Shown piece after piece: positions 20,498-31,239 of a DNA stretch of 34,774 nucleotides. The notes under the pieces are model-generated. The model was not told where the DNA came from and did no database searches. It saw only the letters and a program-made list of their open reading frames with translations. The number at the start of each line of letters is the position of its first letter. Position 1 is the stretch's first letter. The translations under genes and the position numbers were made by a program. Source of the stretch: Gnetum montanum (taxonomy: Eukaryota > Streptophyta > Gnetopsida > Gnetales > Gnetaceae); NCBI GenBank assembly GCA_015680685.1, contig MNCI01022370.1:3188-37961 (forward strand), in the 5' to 3' direction.

Positions 20498-22230
20498 TGT
20501 ACTGATCGAAATTGTTGGTGTAAGGCTGAAAGGGAAAAACAAACACTGAAAGATCGTCAGATGGGTACAGCTAACCCTGCCTTTGCATGAGGGCAAGTTG
20601 GAAAAGAAAATGAAGGTAGAGTGCTTTGGATGGTCTGCACGCAAATCAACCAAGGACTTCCCCAAATGTAAGCTATGGCTTGCGCTGGGGTTATCGTAAG
20701 TGATGTTCGAAATGTAAACAGTGACGCACAAAATGCAAACAGATTGTATACAGAACAGTATTGAAAACAAAATGTAAACTGAATGTAAAATAGAGTAAAC
20801 AATATAATGGAAGGCAAAAATGAACTATATTGTATTGATTAGAATGAATGTGCACGGGTCAAAGCATAGCTGCATGTGTGGATGGCAAGTTAAGTGCTAA
20901 GCCTCGGGGTGATATGCTTGTAGGTGCTTGGATGCTAGGAGTTAGGTCCACCCGAGCATCCAAAGGATGCTAGTCATTGTTTCCTCGGCTGTCAACCTTC
21001 AAAATTGCCAACCCCATTTATGTGAATGGATGGGGTATTTATAAGGTTTGGCTAGGTTCAGGTATGGACCTCATAGATGGATCAATGGCTAAGAAATGAG
21101 AGGAAAATGGATCATGTGACACATATCTGATGGATAGCTGTGTGTGAGTTGGACATGCATGGGCAAGCTACATTCTTCACCGGGTGCACTATATCTTACA
21201 ACATGTGTTGACCTACACAAGCTAACTTACGCCCATAGAAGTAGATATAATTTGGAGCGTAAGAGCTTGACCAGCTCACAAAATAAGGAAAATTTACAAT
21301 GAAAATGATAATGTACAATAAGAGAAATTGACTCTGGCTCGCTTGAGACTTCTCGATCCTTGAATTGATTGCTGCAGGATGTCAATTTGACTGATTTTGT
21401 GGCTATTTGAGGCATCTTTGTTTCACTAGGACTTCTAGCATGAGTTGATTTTGTCTTGGAATGTCCTCAACATGTGTTTAGCATGATTTTGACCAAGCAT
21501 GATTAGTACTCATGCTACACTCATGCTATACTCACATTGTCAGTGTGACTTCAGTGTGACCTCAGCGTGAGTGAGCTAAAAGTGACATATTTTACACCAA
21601 TTTTTGTCCTTTGAAGCTTGTTTCTTGAGTACAACAATTTCCTTACTATGGTTGACCTTGAAAGTGATCTGCAAGTTAAAAATTGAGCCTGGATGTGCCT
21701 TGTTTTGAATCACTTTTGGTAGCTCACATTGGACTCACATTGCCAGCGTGACCATAGCGTAACATACAAAAACTTGTAATTTTAAACTTGAAATATGGAA
21801 TACTAGAGGCTGGGACTTGAAGTTGGCAACAATGAACCCTAAGAAAGTCTTGCACCTTTGAAATCAAATCATTTCAACTCAGTTTTGAGGCTCTCACAGT
21901 TGCTCACGTTCTACTCATGCTGCCAGTGTGACCTCAGTGTGACCATCAGTGTGAGTGAGAAAATGTGTACGATTTGTCCTGAAATTTGAATTTTTGAATG
22001 CTAAAACTCAGAGTGGACTGTAGTAGCCCTTGAGGATGGCTTACACCCTCATATTTGGACCATTTTTAACTTGATTTTAGAGTCATTGGAGTTTCTCACA
22101 TTGTGGGAAAGGTAGCTTGACAAGCAGAGCTTGAGTTACATGCCTTAGTCAAATTTTTGTCTCCCAAAAACTCAAAAGGGCTTGAGTTATTCTCACTTCA
22201 AAGTGCTAGGATGAAATTAGTGGTGTTTCA
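20498..22230 (-). repeat. 3' LTR of element 2 (1,733 bp)
   Basis: On the minus strand it starts TGAAACACCACTAATTTCAT (ending on plus at 22230) and ends TCAGTACA (20498). It keeps the long U3 with CACGCTG/CAGCGTG words. The TATA box is at 21036-21043 on the minus strand. The frames at 20495-20817 are LTR sequence. Confidence 0.95.
21036..21043 (-). promoter_or_regulatory. TATA box in the 3' LTR of element 2
   Basis: TATAAATA on the minus strand, equivalent to 28929-28936 in the 5' LTR and to 1239-1246 in element 1. Confidence 0.7.
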
Positions 22231-22234
22231 TTGG

Positions 22235-22243
22235 CCCCTCTTT
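22235..22243 (-). other. Polypurine tract of element 2
   Basis: AAAGAGGGG on the minus strand, four bases before the 3' LTR. Identical in sequence and placing to element 1. Confidence 0.8.
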
Positions 22244-22774
22244 GTTGAAATCTAGAGGAATCCACTTGAGAGGCATCGACAAAGAAGTACAAAACATCAT
22301 GAACAACTAAGTACCAAGAATTATTCGTTGGCCCCTGGCTGGATGTCATCGCAGTGTGTTCAGAAGTACATGGGATTGGGGAAATGCAGTTCAAGATGCA
22401 AGGGGGTTGATTGTACCTAGGGGGAATTAGGGCTTGATCAAGGATTATAATTGCCATTGGAATTGTGGGAGAGGAATGCTCTCACGTGAACAAGCCATAT
22501 CTTTAGTTGTTGTCGGTAGCTGGTGTTCAGTAGACACAGAACCAAGACATAGGAAGTGCATTATTTGGAGAAATGGGACTCTTATAAAGTGTTTATGGGA
22601 ACTCGTTGTAAATAGCCAAAGCCATGTGATGATATGCAACATGATCATTTGAGACACGAGTATAACTATTTTTCTAAGACAGTTGCCTTCCTGCCTGGGG
22701 CTTATATGAGAAGAGCCAATGGTCTTTGGTCAATGATGTCAATAGGGTCATGAAGACCTTTTCCGTGCATTTTT
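22244..22774 (-). other. Conserved non-coding 3' segment of element 2
   Basis: Collinear with 7406-7945 of element 1. Short frames on both strands (22206-22657) are not shared as proteins by element 1. No gene is recognised. Confidence 0.5.
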
Positions 22775-22850
22775 CTCTTTGATCTTTTTGTTCTTTTATT
22801 TTTATTTTTATTTTTATTTTTCTTTTTTGTTCTTTTTTTTGGAAGAGCTT
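22775..22850 (-). repeat. T-rich tract (A-rich on the element's sense strand)
   Basis: TTTTTATTTTTATTTTTC-type sequence, the counterpart of the A-rich tract at 7285-7405 in element 1, but shorter and more A than A/G on the sense strand. Confidence 0.85.
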
Positions 22851-23045
22851 GCTTTCAGTGCTATCCTCGTGCTCAACCGTTTACATTTGTATCATGTACC
22901 GTGTACTGTGTTTTGCATTGCAACTGCTTAGAGAAACATAGTGTGCAACAATGTATCAAGAGTTTTAGGATGAGTAGAATGTATCAAGGGAGTGTAATTG
23001 AATAGGATAAGGCAAACATGATGGGGAATAGAGAATGTATCAGGA

Positions 23046-23399
23046 GTGGGGAATGTACTTATGAACGAATTGATTAACCTAGTCGCGGGCGTTAGGAAGA
23101 ATGTGATACCTCGTCATCATGATGAAGTGCATCTATGCACAAATGCCTCAGGTGTGTCATCTTGTAAACACAACTATAAGAAGATAAGAAAACCACAAAT
23201 GATTTGGTTAACTAAGCACTTTAAACTTGAAAACAACCAAGTAGATGGAGCTACCATGTGCAATTTCAAAGCAGACAGGGTTATGAACAGTATCAGCTTC
23301 ATCAAGGTCCATGATATAAATTATGCAACAAGTCTTTGTGGAACACGTTTAGCCAATTGTAGCGACATATATTTTCAAGTATTTCCTGGTCATCAATGA
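23046..23399 (+). CDS. Antisense ORF of element 2, 117 codons, unknown product
   Basis: An open frame opposite to gag, from an ATG at 23046 to a stop at 23397-23399. It contains NVLMNELIN, RKNVIPRHHDEVHLC, GVSSCKHNYKK and, near the C-terminus, TRLANCSDIYFQVF. The first half is matched by the broken frame 6938-7126 of element 1 with several amino-acid changes. No signal peptide, membrane segment or known domain is seen; it has His and Cys residues but no clear zinc finger. Tat-type elements sometimes carry antisense ORFs between pol and the 3' LTR. It may be a relic of a family gene or merely a chance open frame in homologous DNA. Confidence 0.4.
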   Translation: MGNVLMNELINLVAGVRKNVIPRHHDEVHLCTNASGVSSCKHNYKKIRKPQMIWLTKHFKLENNQVDGATMCNFKADRVMNSISFIKVHDINYATSLCGTRLANCSDIYFQVFPGHQ

Positions 23400-24140
23400 T
23401 GTCGCCAGTTTATAGTCTTAGCAGATTGTTGCGGGTTAGTTTCATGTCATAACCCTTTGGACGATGCCAGTTTAGCGTTGTCATAACCCTTTGGAGAATG
23501 GATGATGAAGAGGATTTTGGGGGCTAGCCCCCTCCATGAGCTTACTGTTAATCGAGATTTAGCTATTAAATGTTTTAGATTTTTGGATGTTTGATGGAAA
23601 TATATGATGGAAAAATGTAATAATATGGATCTAATCATGGCATAATGTGTTGGAATTCTATTACCATATTGACATTCAATTTTTTTATTTTTATATGTTT
23701 TCTCTTTTTTTATTTTTTTTCTTAAGTATTATCATGAACATATGCATGTAGCTGAATGTAAAATGAGAGAACAAAATGTAAATCAAATATTTGTAAAAAG
23801 GAAAATAATCAGAAGACATGAATCAAAATTGTAACTTGTAACTTGTAAATGAAAATTTAACGTAACATAACGAGAGTTTTGTGAATTTGTAACATGCTGA
23901 GCTCTAGTTTAAAGCCATTTCGGGCCATGTACATTAGTTTAAAGTCATGATGGACTATATCTACTATGTTAAAGAAAGAAATATCACTATTTTTAGGTCA
24001 TATTGGGCCAAAAGCAATAACAATTTTAGAAAGATTTAAAAGGAACTGACCATTTCTAACCATGGCTAGTTTAACGTCATTGTGGACATTCGTTGGTAGT
24101 TTAACATCATACTGGACAATTGGTAGTTTAACGTCTTTTC
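23400..24140 (-). repeat. 3' tandem-repeat block of element 2, split in two
   Basis: Units with the TAGTTTAAxGTCAT core (the reverse complement of ATGACxTTAAACTA) occur at 23405-23500 and again at about 23900-24140. Between them about 380 bp is not seen in element 1. In element 1 the homologous block is continuous (6361-6750). Confidence 0.8.
23505..23880. other. Extra segment inside the repeat block of element 2
   Basis: Absent from element 1. Contains a perfect 14-bp palindrome GGGGGCTAGCCCCC (23519-23532), AT-rich DNA with TTTTTTATTTTTATA, and doubled AACTTGTAACTTGTAA (about 23832-23847). No coding similarity or target duplication was found, so its origin is unknown. Confidence 0.5.
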
Positions 24141-24161
24141 GAACGGGTGTGGTAGTTCGCC

Positions 24162-27100
24162 CTAACCATTGAGTTGCTTTTTAATCCTTCGTAGTTTGAC
24201 ATGAGGGGTAGGGCATGTAGGTACAATTTTATACTCACCTTCCCCTTTACTGGTGATGTCAAAGGGTAATTCCGACCAAGAGACGTTAGTGGGAATGGCT
24301 CCTATGTCTGTGTTGTCCAATATTTCCTTAGTTTTAGTAGGATCATGAGTTAGCGGTTGGTTCATGGCTTGAAGTATGCTCATAGTTCCTTGTTTAGGCT
24401 TGGAGAATTCAATTTTTGACCCTTGATCCATTCCTGAGTGCAAGGAAGTAAGTGATGTTGTCGTATCCCCATGTATGATGATCTCACCGCCCTCATAAGG
24501 TAGGTGGATCTCTTGATAGATCGGTGAGGATACGGCTCTAAGTTGAGCTAGCCAAGGACGTCCTAGAATCAGATTGAAACCTAGCATTTCGTCAACCACT
24601 ACGAATTTAGCTGATGTGGGGAACTAGTCCCCTACTATGAAATCTAAGGCAACCATGCCTTTCACCATGACACGAGAACCACTAAAGGATTTCAAGAAAG
24701 AAGTTGTTGTGGGCTGTATTTGCTCTATAAGTCCCAGCTTTTCGATGATAGAAAAGGGTATTACATTTTTTGCCGCACCATCATCGACATGTATCGTACA
24801 TATCTTGAAATGGTTAACTTATATTGTTATGAACATAGGGGCTATAGTAACCTCTCTTGTTTTCTCAGCCCACTTGATGTCATTAGCATGAAACTTTAGG
24901 GACGTGGTCCTTGATTTTTCAGGTTGTGGGGAAAGTACTACATAAATGAACAACTCATCTATGGGAAGGTCCTCACTAATAGGAACCAAAGTCAACATAC
25001 ACATGAGAGCTTCCCGATGTACCATTGAAGTCATTACCAGATCATACAGGCTTAAGGAAGTATTCTTTTGTTTCAAAGCCTGTGTGACTTGGGTCAATGC
25101 GCTTGCTAGATCCTTACCATTTGGGGTGCTCTTGTCTACAGAGACTTGGTCCATTTGACCCAGCATTCATATCTCTCATAGAGGGATTTTTGCGTGGGTA
25201 ACTGGGGATGTTGAGTTTGGGACCTTGTGAGTGCCGGTGTTTTTGTCTTGATGACTTGTGCTAGGCTCACTGGTGGATGGAACCATGGGAATAGCATTTA
25301 GTGGTATGGGCTTTGATGGTCCTAACTTTTGCTCATGGTGTTCTCTTTCCAGGCACTCTCTTGTCTACCTGTTAGCAAGGCATTCTTGCAAGGGTCACAG
25401 GGGGAATAGTAGGCGTTTGCGTGTTAGGGTGTTTCAGCACTCGGATCATCAAGGGAGTGGGTTGCTGTTCTGATGGTGTGGTTTCTATTGCAAAAAAAAG
25501 GGGGTATGTGGATGACGAATGATTTTTGTGGTGCAGGGAACATGTGTATGACAAAAGGAGTTTGAGGAGATGTTGAGGTAGGTGTATTTTCCAAAGGCTT
25601 GTGAATCACAAAATGCTTTTGTGGGATGTCTTGTTCATTCTCCACATGGATAGTGTTAATCACATATGGTGCATCATTAGTATTGAGAGGATCCTTGTAG
25701 ACTCCCATGGGTTGGTTTTGCGGCCTTACTGGGTTTTCCTCATCGAATACTATTTCACCCCTGTCAATCATGCGCTGTATATCCTGTTTTAAGGTGATAC
25801 AGTAGTAAGTTCCGTGCCCACACCGTTGGTGATATTCGCAAAACCTGTCCAACCTAAAGCCTCTTGGAATGGGGGGCTTATTAGCTGTTGCTAAAGCTAG
25901 GTTCTTAGCCAGCTCACAAAATCAATCATATTTTTGAGATACCGCAGGAGACATTTGTTTATGTTTAATTAACCTAGCCTTTAGAAGTTGATCTAATAAT
26001 TGTGAAGGCTTCATAGGCAAGGGTGTATACTGGGTGGGATCCTTTTGTTCAAATGTACTAGTATGACCCATGTTGGTGTTTTTATTTGAGGAAGATTCGG
26101 GTGTAGGCATGGGTGTGGTTCTTTCACGGTTGGTTGGAGAAGCGGGTTGTTTTTCTTTTTATCTTGGATTTTTGGGTTGGATTGTCTCTACCACCACCGC
26201 TACTGTTGTTTTGGATTTATCCTTATCTTTCCTTGTATGTTGGCTCCTAAAGATCGAGTAAGCTAGGTCGTTACTTATTTGTGCCACCTCTTCTATGTTC
26301 TTAATTTGCACAAATTCTTGGCTCAAAGTACGGGCACTCAAATAATAAAGTTTTGATTTAATAAAGTCATTCATGGTCACCTTAAGAATGGTAAGAAGAT
26401 ATGTTTTAGGGATGGGCTCATGAAGTTCATTCAGGGCTGCACTCCACCTTTGGATAAATTTTTGTACTGGCTCTAATGGTGCTTGTTTGATCTGAATCAA
26501 GCTATCCAGTGTGGATTCAGGCTTTAGATTATATTTAAAATGGGTGAAAAAATGGTGCAACAAATCTTCTAGAGAGGATATTTTTGTTACGAGGTAAAGC
26601 TCGGTACCAATCTATGGTTTTTCCCATTAAGGACATAGCAAACACATGCAGAATTACATGAGGCCATGCCTAAAGCAATAGACATTCTAGTTGAAATATT
26701 ACTAGGTGGGCGTTTGGATCTCCCTCTCTATTGTACTTGGTTAAATAGGGTAATGAGATTCCCTTTGGTAAGGTTAAGGGTGGAACTGAAGGGTCAATTG
26801 AATCATCTTAGTAGAAGTCTAGCACCTTGACTTCCTTAGTGTTTATAGTTTTAAGGTGCTTCACTTCCTCAGTTAACAACTGCATCATTTTCTTCATTTC
26901 TGCCCATTCTTGGACAGTAGGCAGGCCGACGGGTTGAGTGGATTGTGACTGATAGTAATTCGATTGTTGCATTTTTTGTGGAAAGGGGGATTGTTGGATT
27001 GTTGGTTGTTGTGGTAGAGCAACATTGAGAGATGGGATTGCAACTGGTGAAACCCACTGCCCAGCCATAGGTTGTGAAGTGACACCCTAAACATTTTGGG

Positions 27101-27891
27101 CTGAAGTAATCAATGGTGCTCTATGGGTTTGCACTTGTGGTATGCAATGGGTGGATGTCGAAGCTGGTATGATAGATAGCATCCCAATTACCTGAGGTTG
27201 AAAGATTGATCCTACATTAGTTTGAGGAGGGGGTTGTTGGGACTGTACTTATGGAGTGTATGATGGAAGTGGATGTATCGAATTGAATGTTGGGCATGGA
27301 GAAGATGGGAATGGAAGCAGGTACTTCTTTTTGAGAAGTCGGCACTTGAGTGTTTGCAGATGATGGAGGAAGCACATTTTCTTCTAGGAAAGGTTGGAAT
27401 AATGGGTTTGTATGGGCATGGGGACTGACGATATTGTATGAATCCCCATGCTTAGATTGGGCTACAAAATCGTCTTCCTCATCTCCACTTTGAGGCTCTA
27501 TTGGAGGTGGTTGTAAGGCTTGACTCCTCACCATAAGAAGCTAAGATATAAGTCGATGATGGTGCTCAGAAAGGGGGATTATATCAAATTCTGAGGGAGT
27601 GAACTCACAACCTCCTTTGTAAATCATCTCATAGTTTCATTTTGCTTCTCTTTCTACACAATCAATAGGCAAGTTGGCTTGAATCTTCACACAGATGAAG
27701 TTATATTGTTCTGGTGTGAGAGTTGCATAAGTAGGGTCTTTGCCCTGTAGCCTAAGTGACTAACACATAGGGCCTTGGGGGTTTATTTGTTCAATAATAA
27801 TTATGGGTTTCGTAGCAGTCATAGGGTTTGAGGTTTTAGCCCCAAAGTCAGAGATCGGTAGTGTCACTGTGTTGATCTGGGAGGATTCCAT
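24162..27891 (-). pseudogene. gag-pro: Decayed gag-protease polyprotein of element 2
   Basis: Starts at ATG 27891 (M-E-S-S-Q-I-N) and ends at 24162; better kept than element 1. In order: N-terminal domain to about 27650; Pro/Ser/Thr-rich linker 27534-27217; Gln/Pro-rich segment then V-G-L-P-T-V-Q-E-W near 26930; gag core, with H-H-F-F-T-H-F-K-Y-N at 26560 and F-I-Q-R-W-S near 26450; a zinc-finger-like C-E-Y-H-Q-R-C-G-H-G-T-Y-Y-C at about 25842-25800; Pro/Thr-rich linkers; protease with I-H-V-D-D-G-A-A-K-N-V near 24800 and N-L-I-L-G-R-P-W-L near 24570. Several stops and frameshifts break it, so no full polyprotein is made. The catalytic D-x-G is present. No RT domain follows. Confidence 0.9.
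24540..24815 (-). pseudogene. Retropepsin-like protease domain of element 2 (D-x-G kept)
   Basis: V-D-D-G-A-A-K-N-V near the start and L-G-R-P-W-L near the end are the two hallmark blocks of a plant Ty3/Gypsy aspartic protease, about 75 residues apart. One in-frame stop separates them (after F-I-V-G-D). A stretch F-K-S-F-S-G-S-R-V-M-V-K-G between them matches element 1. Confidence 0.82.
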
Positions 27892-27929
27892 AGTGAGCAT
27901 GAATAAACTAGGTTGGATGATTTGAGCAT

Positions 27930-28260
27930 GTGTAAGCTAGGTGGTTAAGCTAGCATGAGCAAGCTGACAGCGTGAGTAATAGACAACGTGAGCAACTAAC
28001 ACCGTGAGCAAGCTGATACCGTAAGTAACTGATAATGTGATCTAGTTGACAGCATGAGCAAACTGACAGCATGAGGAAGGGATAGCGTGAGCAACTGACA
28101 CCATGAGTAAGCTGACACCATGAGTAACTGACAACATGAGCAAACTAATAGCATGAGCAAGTTAATAGCATGATCAAGTTGACAGCATGAGGAAGCTAAC
28201 AATGTGAGCAAGATAACAACGTGAACAACTGAGCTTAGCATGAGTAAGTTAATTTGGGCA
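27930..28260 (-). repeat. Leader minisatellite of element 2 (about 15 units of about 21 bp)
   Basis: On the sense (minus) strand the units read roughly TTGCTCACGCTGTCAGC, with CACG often CATG. The position equals the leader array of element 1, but unit length and flanking words differ. The Leu/Ser/Cys-rich frame 27996-28241 is a product of the repeat. Confidence 0.9.
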
Positions 28261-28369
28261 TGTGCAAGCTAGCTTGATAAGCTGGGCTTTGGTTTCAGTA
28301 CAGATCTGTGCAACATGCTTGAACGAGTAGCATGATCAATGTTTTAATAGATGGTAAATAAGTTCAATA

Positions 28370-28384
28370 CTCCTTCTAGCACCA
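28370..28384 (-). other. Primer binding site of element 2
   Basis: TGGTGCTAGAAGGAG on the minus strand, six bases after the 5' LTR. Identical to element 1. Confidence 0.8.
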
Positions 28385-28390
28385 ATTTAC

Positions 28391-30110
28391 TGTACTGACC
28401 AAAATTATTGATGTAAGGTTGGAAGGGAAAAACAAACACCTAAAGATCGTCGAATAGGTATAGCTGACCCTACCTTCACATGAGGGCAAGCTAGAAAATA
28501 AAATGAAGGTAGAGTGCCTTGGATGGTCTACACGTAAATCAACCAAGGACTTCCTCGAACGTAAGCTATGGCTTGTGCTGGCGTTATCGTAACTGATGTT
28601 CAAAATGTAAACAGTGACGTAAAAAATGCAAACAGATCGTATACAGAACAGTATTGCAAACAAAACGTAAATTGAATGTAAAATAGAGTAAACAATATAA
28701 TGGAAGAAAAAAATGAACTATATTGTATTTCTTAGAATGAATGTGTACTAGTCAAAGCATAGCTGCATGTGTGAATGAAAAGTCAAGTGCTAAGCCTCGG
28801 GGTGATATGCTTGCAAGTGCTTGGATGCTAGGAGTCAGGTGTGCTTGAGCGTCCAAAGGATGCTAGTTAGTGTTTCCTAAGCCATCAACCTTCAAAATTG
28901 CCAACCCCATTTATGTCAATGGATGGGGTATTTATAAGGTTTGGCTAGGTTCGGGTATGGACCTCATAGATGGATCAATGGCTAAGAAATAACAGGAAAA
29001 TGGATCATGTGACACGTATTTGATGGACAGTTGTGTGTGAGTTGGACGCGCGTGGGCAAGCTATGTTCTTCATTGGGTGCACTGTATCTTACAATATGTG
29101 TTGACCTACAAAAGCTAACTTACACCCATAGAAGCAGATACAATTTGGAGCATAACAACTTGACAGCTCACAAAATGATGAAAATTTACAATGAAAATGA
29201 TAATGTACAAAGAGAGAAATTGACCCCGGCTCACTTGAGACTTCTCGATCCTTAAATTGACTGCTGCAGGATGTCGATTTGAGTGGTTTTGTCGCTATTT
29301 GAGGTATCTTTGTTTCACCAGGACTTCCAGTGTGAGTTGATTTTATCTTGGCATGTCCTCAACGTGTGTTTGACCTACTTTTGACCGAGCGTGATCAGTA
29401 CTCATGCTGCACTCATGTTGTTAGCGTGACCTCAACATGAGTGAGCTAAAAGTGACATATTTTACACTAATTTTTGATCTTTGAAGCCTGTTTCTTAAGT
29501 ATAATAATTGCCTGACTGTGGTTGACCTTGAAAGTGATCTACAAGTCAAAAATTGAGCCTGGATGTGCCTTGTTTTGAACCACTTTTGGTAGCTTATGTT
29601 GGACTCACGCTGCCAGTGTGAGCTCAGCCTGACCACATCGTGATATATAAATACTTGCAATTTTGAACTTGAAATCTAGAATTATAGAGGCTGGTACTTG
29701 AAGTTAGCAACAATGAACCTTGAGGAAGTCTTGCACCTTTTAAATAAAATCATTTCAACTCGGTTTTAAGGCTCTCATAGTTGCTCACGATGTACTCACG
29801 CTACCAATGTGACCTCAACGTGACCTTCAGCGTGAGTGAGAAAATGTGTATGATTTGTCCTAAAATTTGAATTCCTAAATGCTAAAACTCAGAGTGGACA
29901 GTAGTAGCCCTTAACGATGGCTTGCACCCTTAGATTTGGACTAAATTTACTTGATTTTGGAGTCATTGGAGTTGCTCACGCTATGGGCAAGGTAGCTTGA
30001 TAAGCAGAGCATGAGTTACATGCCTTAGTCAAATTTTTGTCTCCTGAAAACTCAAAAGGGCTTGAGTTATTCTCACTTCAAAGTGCTAGGCAAAAATTAG
30101 TGGTGTTTCA
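28391..30110 (-). repeat. 5' LTR of element 2 (1,720 bp)
   Basis: On the minus strand runs from TGAAACACCACTAATTTTTG to TCAGTACA. U3 upstream of the TATA box is about 1.17 kb and contains clusters of CACGCTG/CAGCGTGA words near 29395-29440, 29600-29645 and 29785-29840. Frames at 28376-28663, 29031-29255 and 29421-29660 lie in LTR sequence and are not genes. Confidence 0.95.
28929..28936 (-). promoter_or_regulatory. TATA box in the 5' LTR of element 2
   Basis: TATAAATA on the minus strand within CCTTATAAATACCCC, about 1.17 kb from the LTR start. The matching box in element 1 is only 28 bp from the LTR start. Confidence 0.75.
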
Positions 30111-30115
30111 CCTTA
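30111..30115. repeat. Target site duplication of element 2, right copy (CCTTA)
   Basis: Pairs with CCCTA at 20493-20497 with one mismatch. Confidence 0.7.
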
Positions 30116-31058
30116 GAATTTTTTCTATAGTTTAAACATTTTTCAAAATTCTATCATAATTCATGGCTATTTTTAGACTTATTGATTTTATGAAAATTTT
30201 ATTGATGAGTGGCAAGGTACCCCTACACTCAACCAAATGAATACGAGCATTCATGCATGATCCGATGAAACTCTGTAGATGGACTAGTTGTGGTATCTAG
30301 ATAATTACACATTGATCGTAGTTTGCTATCTTCCCACTTGGACTAGTATTTGCGTTGTCACGTATGGTTTAGTCTAGAGTAATGTGAATGATGTGATCCT
30401 AAACTAGTGCTACTCCTAAAGACAATGGGAAATAACCTTGTTTAAGTTAATAGGGAATGAGAAGAAAAATCTAAGCTAGCCTAAGTGTGATGAGCATCCG
30501 TCCTTAATCATCCATGTGCATCTTGGACCTTGTGTACTACTTTTGGGATTACAAAGCGCTCCTAGATACACTACTAGGTTACCAAGTAGTTACACTTAAA
30601 TGTTCATAATTAATTCGTACTCATTTTGCATTTAATAATAGGAATAGTAAATGATGGTAAAGAAACATTAATTAAGAAAATAATAAATAACAATAACAAT
30701 GAAGGAATTAAAACTAAGTGAATGCTGTAATGATGGAGTAATCTCGATCTTTGTTGTTGATCATGTGCATGTCCAAGTACGTCACACTTGAATAAAGGTT
30801 CTATACAATTACAATCATCACACTATGGGCATGCACTAGGAAAGAATTGAAATTAATTAAAAACTAATAAAAAAGACTCTATTCCTACACTTACTAACTC
30901 CTCCCCTTCCTGTGTGCCTAAATGTGGTATTTATAGGCTTACACAGGAACCACGATATTGTGTATTTGATATCATTATCTAGGCTGCAATATTGCATACC
31001 TGATATCGAGGGTCCGATATCAAGGGTCCAATATCAGCACCTAACAAACCATGATTCA
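30116..31058 (-). repeat. LTR of family A/B (copy B), interrupted or abutted by element 2
   Basis: On the minus strand the LTR starts TGAATCATGG (31058) after purine-rich GTAGGGGTATAA, an arrangement typical of PPT plus 3' LTR. The TATA box is at 30928-30935. U3 contains several GATATC/CAATATTG words (30950-31040). It is collinear with 1-1100. The LTR's other end was probably on the far side of element 2, near 20341-20492, but was not pinned down. Confidence 0.65.
30928..30935 (-). promoter_or_regulatory. TATA box of LTR copy B
   Basis: TATAAATA on the minus strand in GCCTATAAATACCAC. Confidence 0.6.
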
Positions 31059-31239
31059 TTATACCCCTACGATTGAATAACAACTCATCCTTGAGTTAAA
31101 GAAAGTGAGGAACAAGTTCATTCAATTACAAATAGTGGATAGGTATGAGATTATTAAATAACCATGGACTGTTTCATGTCGCAATGTGGGACTAAACAAA
31201 ATTTGGACATAGAAACAAAAGACAAAACTTGTGGAACTC
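31059..31239 (-). other. Sequence before LTR copy B, with polypurine-like end
   Basis: GTAGGGG lies directly before the LTR start on the minus strand. Upstream of it CTCAAGGATGAGTTGTTATT resembles the pol-end sequence of Gypsy elements by position and pattern only. No domain can be named. Confidence 0.35.

Larger units (their letters stand above)
20498..30110 (-). mobile_element. Element 2: complete non-autonomous gag-protease LTR retrotransposon, long-LTR form
   Basis: A 9,613-bp relative of element 1 in the opposite orientation. Reading from 30110 downward: 5' LTR, PBS, leader minisatellite, gag-protease (27891 to 24162), tandem repeats interrupted by extra DNA, an antisense reading frame, a T-rich (sense A-rich) tract, PPT, 3' LTR. 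The LTR ends, PBS, PPT and gag match element 1. No RT, RNase H or integrase is seen in the 1.9 kb between the protease and the PPT. LTRs of 1,720 and 1,733 bp differ at about 31 of the first 240 aligned positions (about 13%). Different flanks show a separate insertion event from element 1. Confidence 0.93.

Noticed and set aside
27996-28241. Leu/Ser/Cys-rich 81-codon minus-strand ORF
   Set aside because: It is a translation of the leader minisatellite of element 2; the repeat has a period that is a multiple of three, which keeps the frame open.
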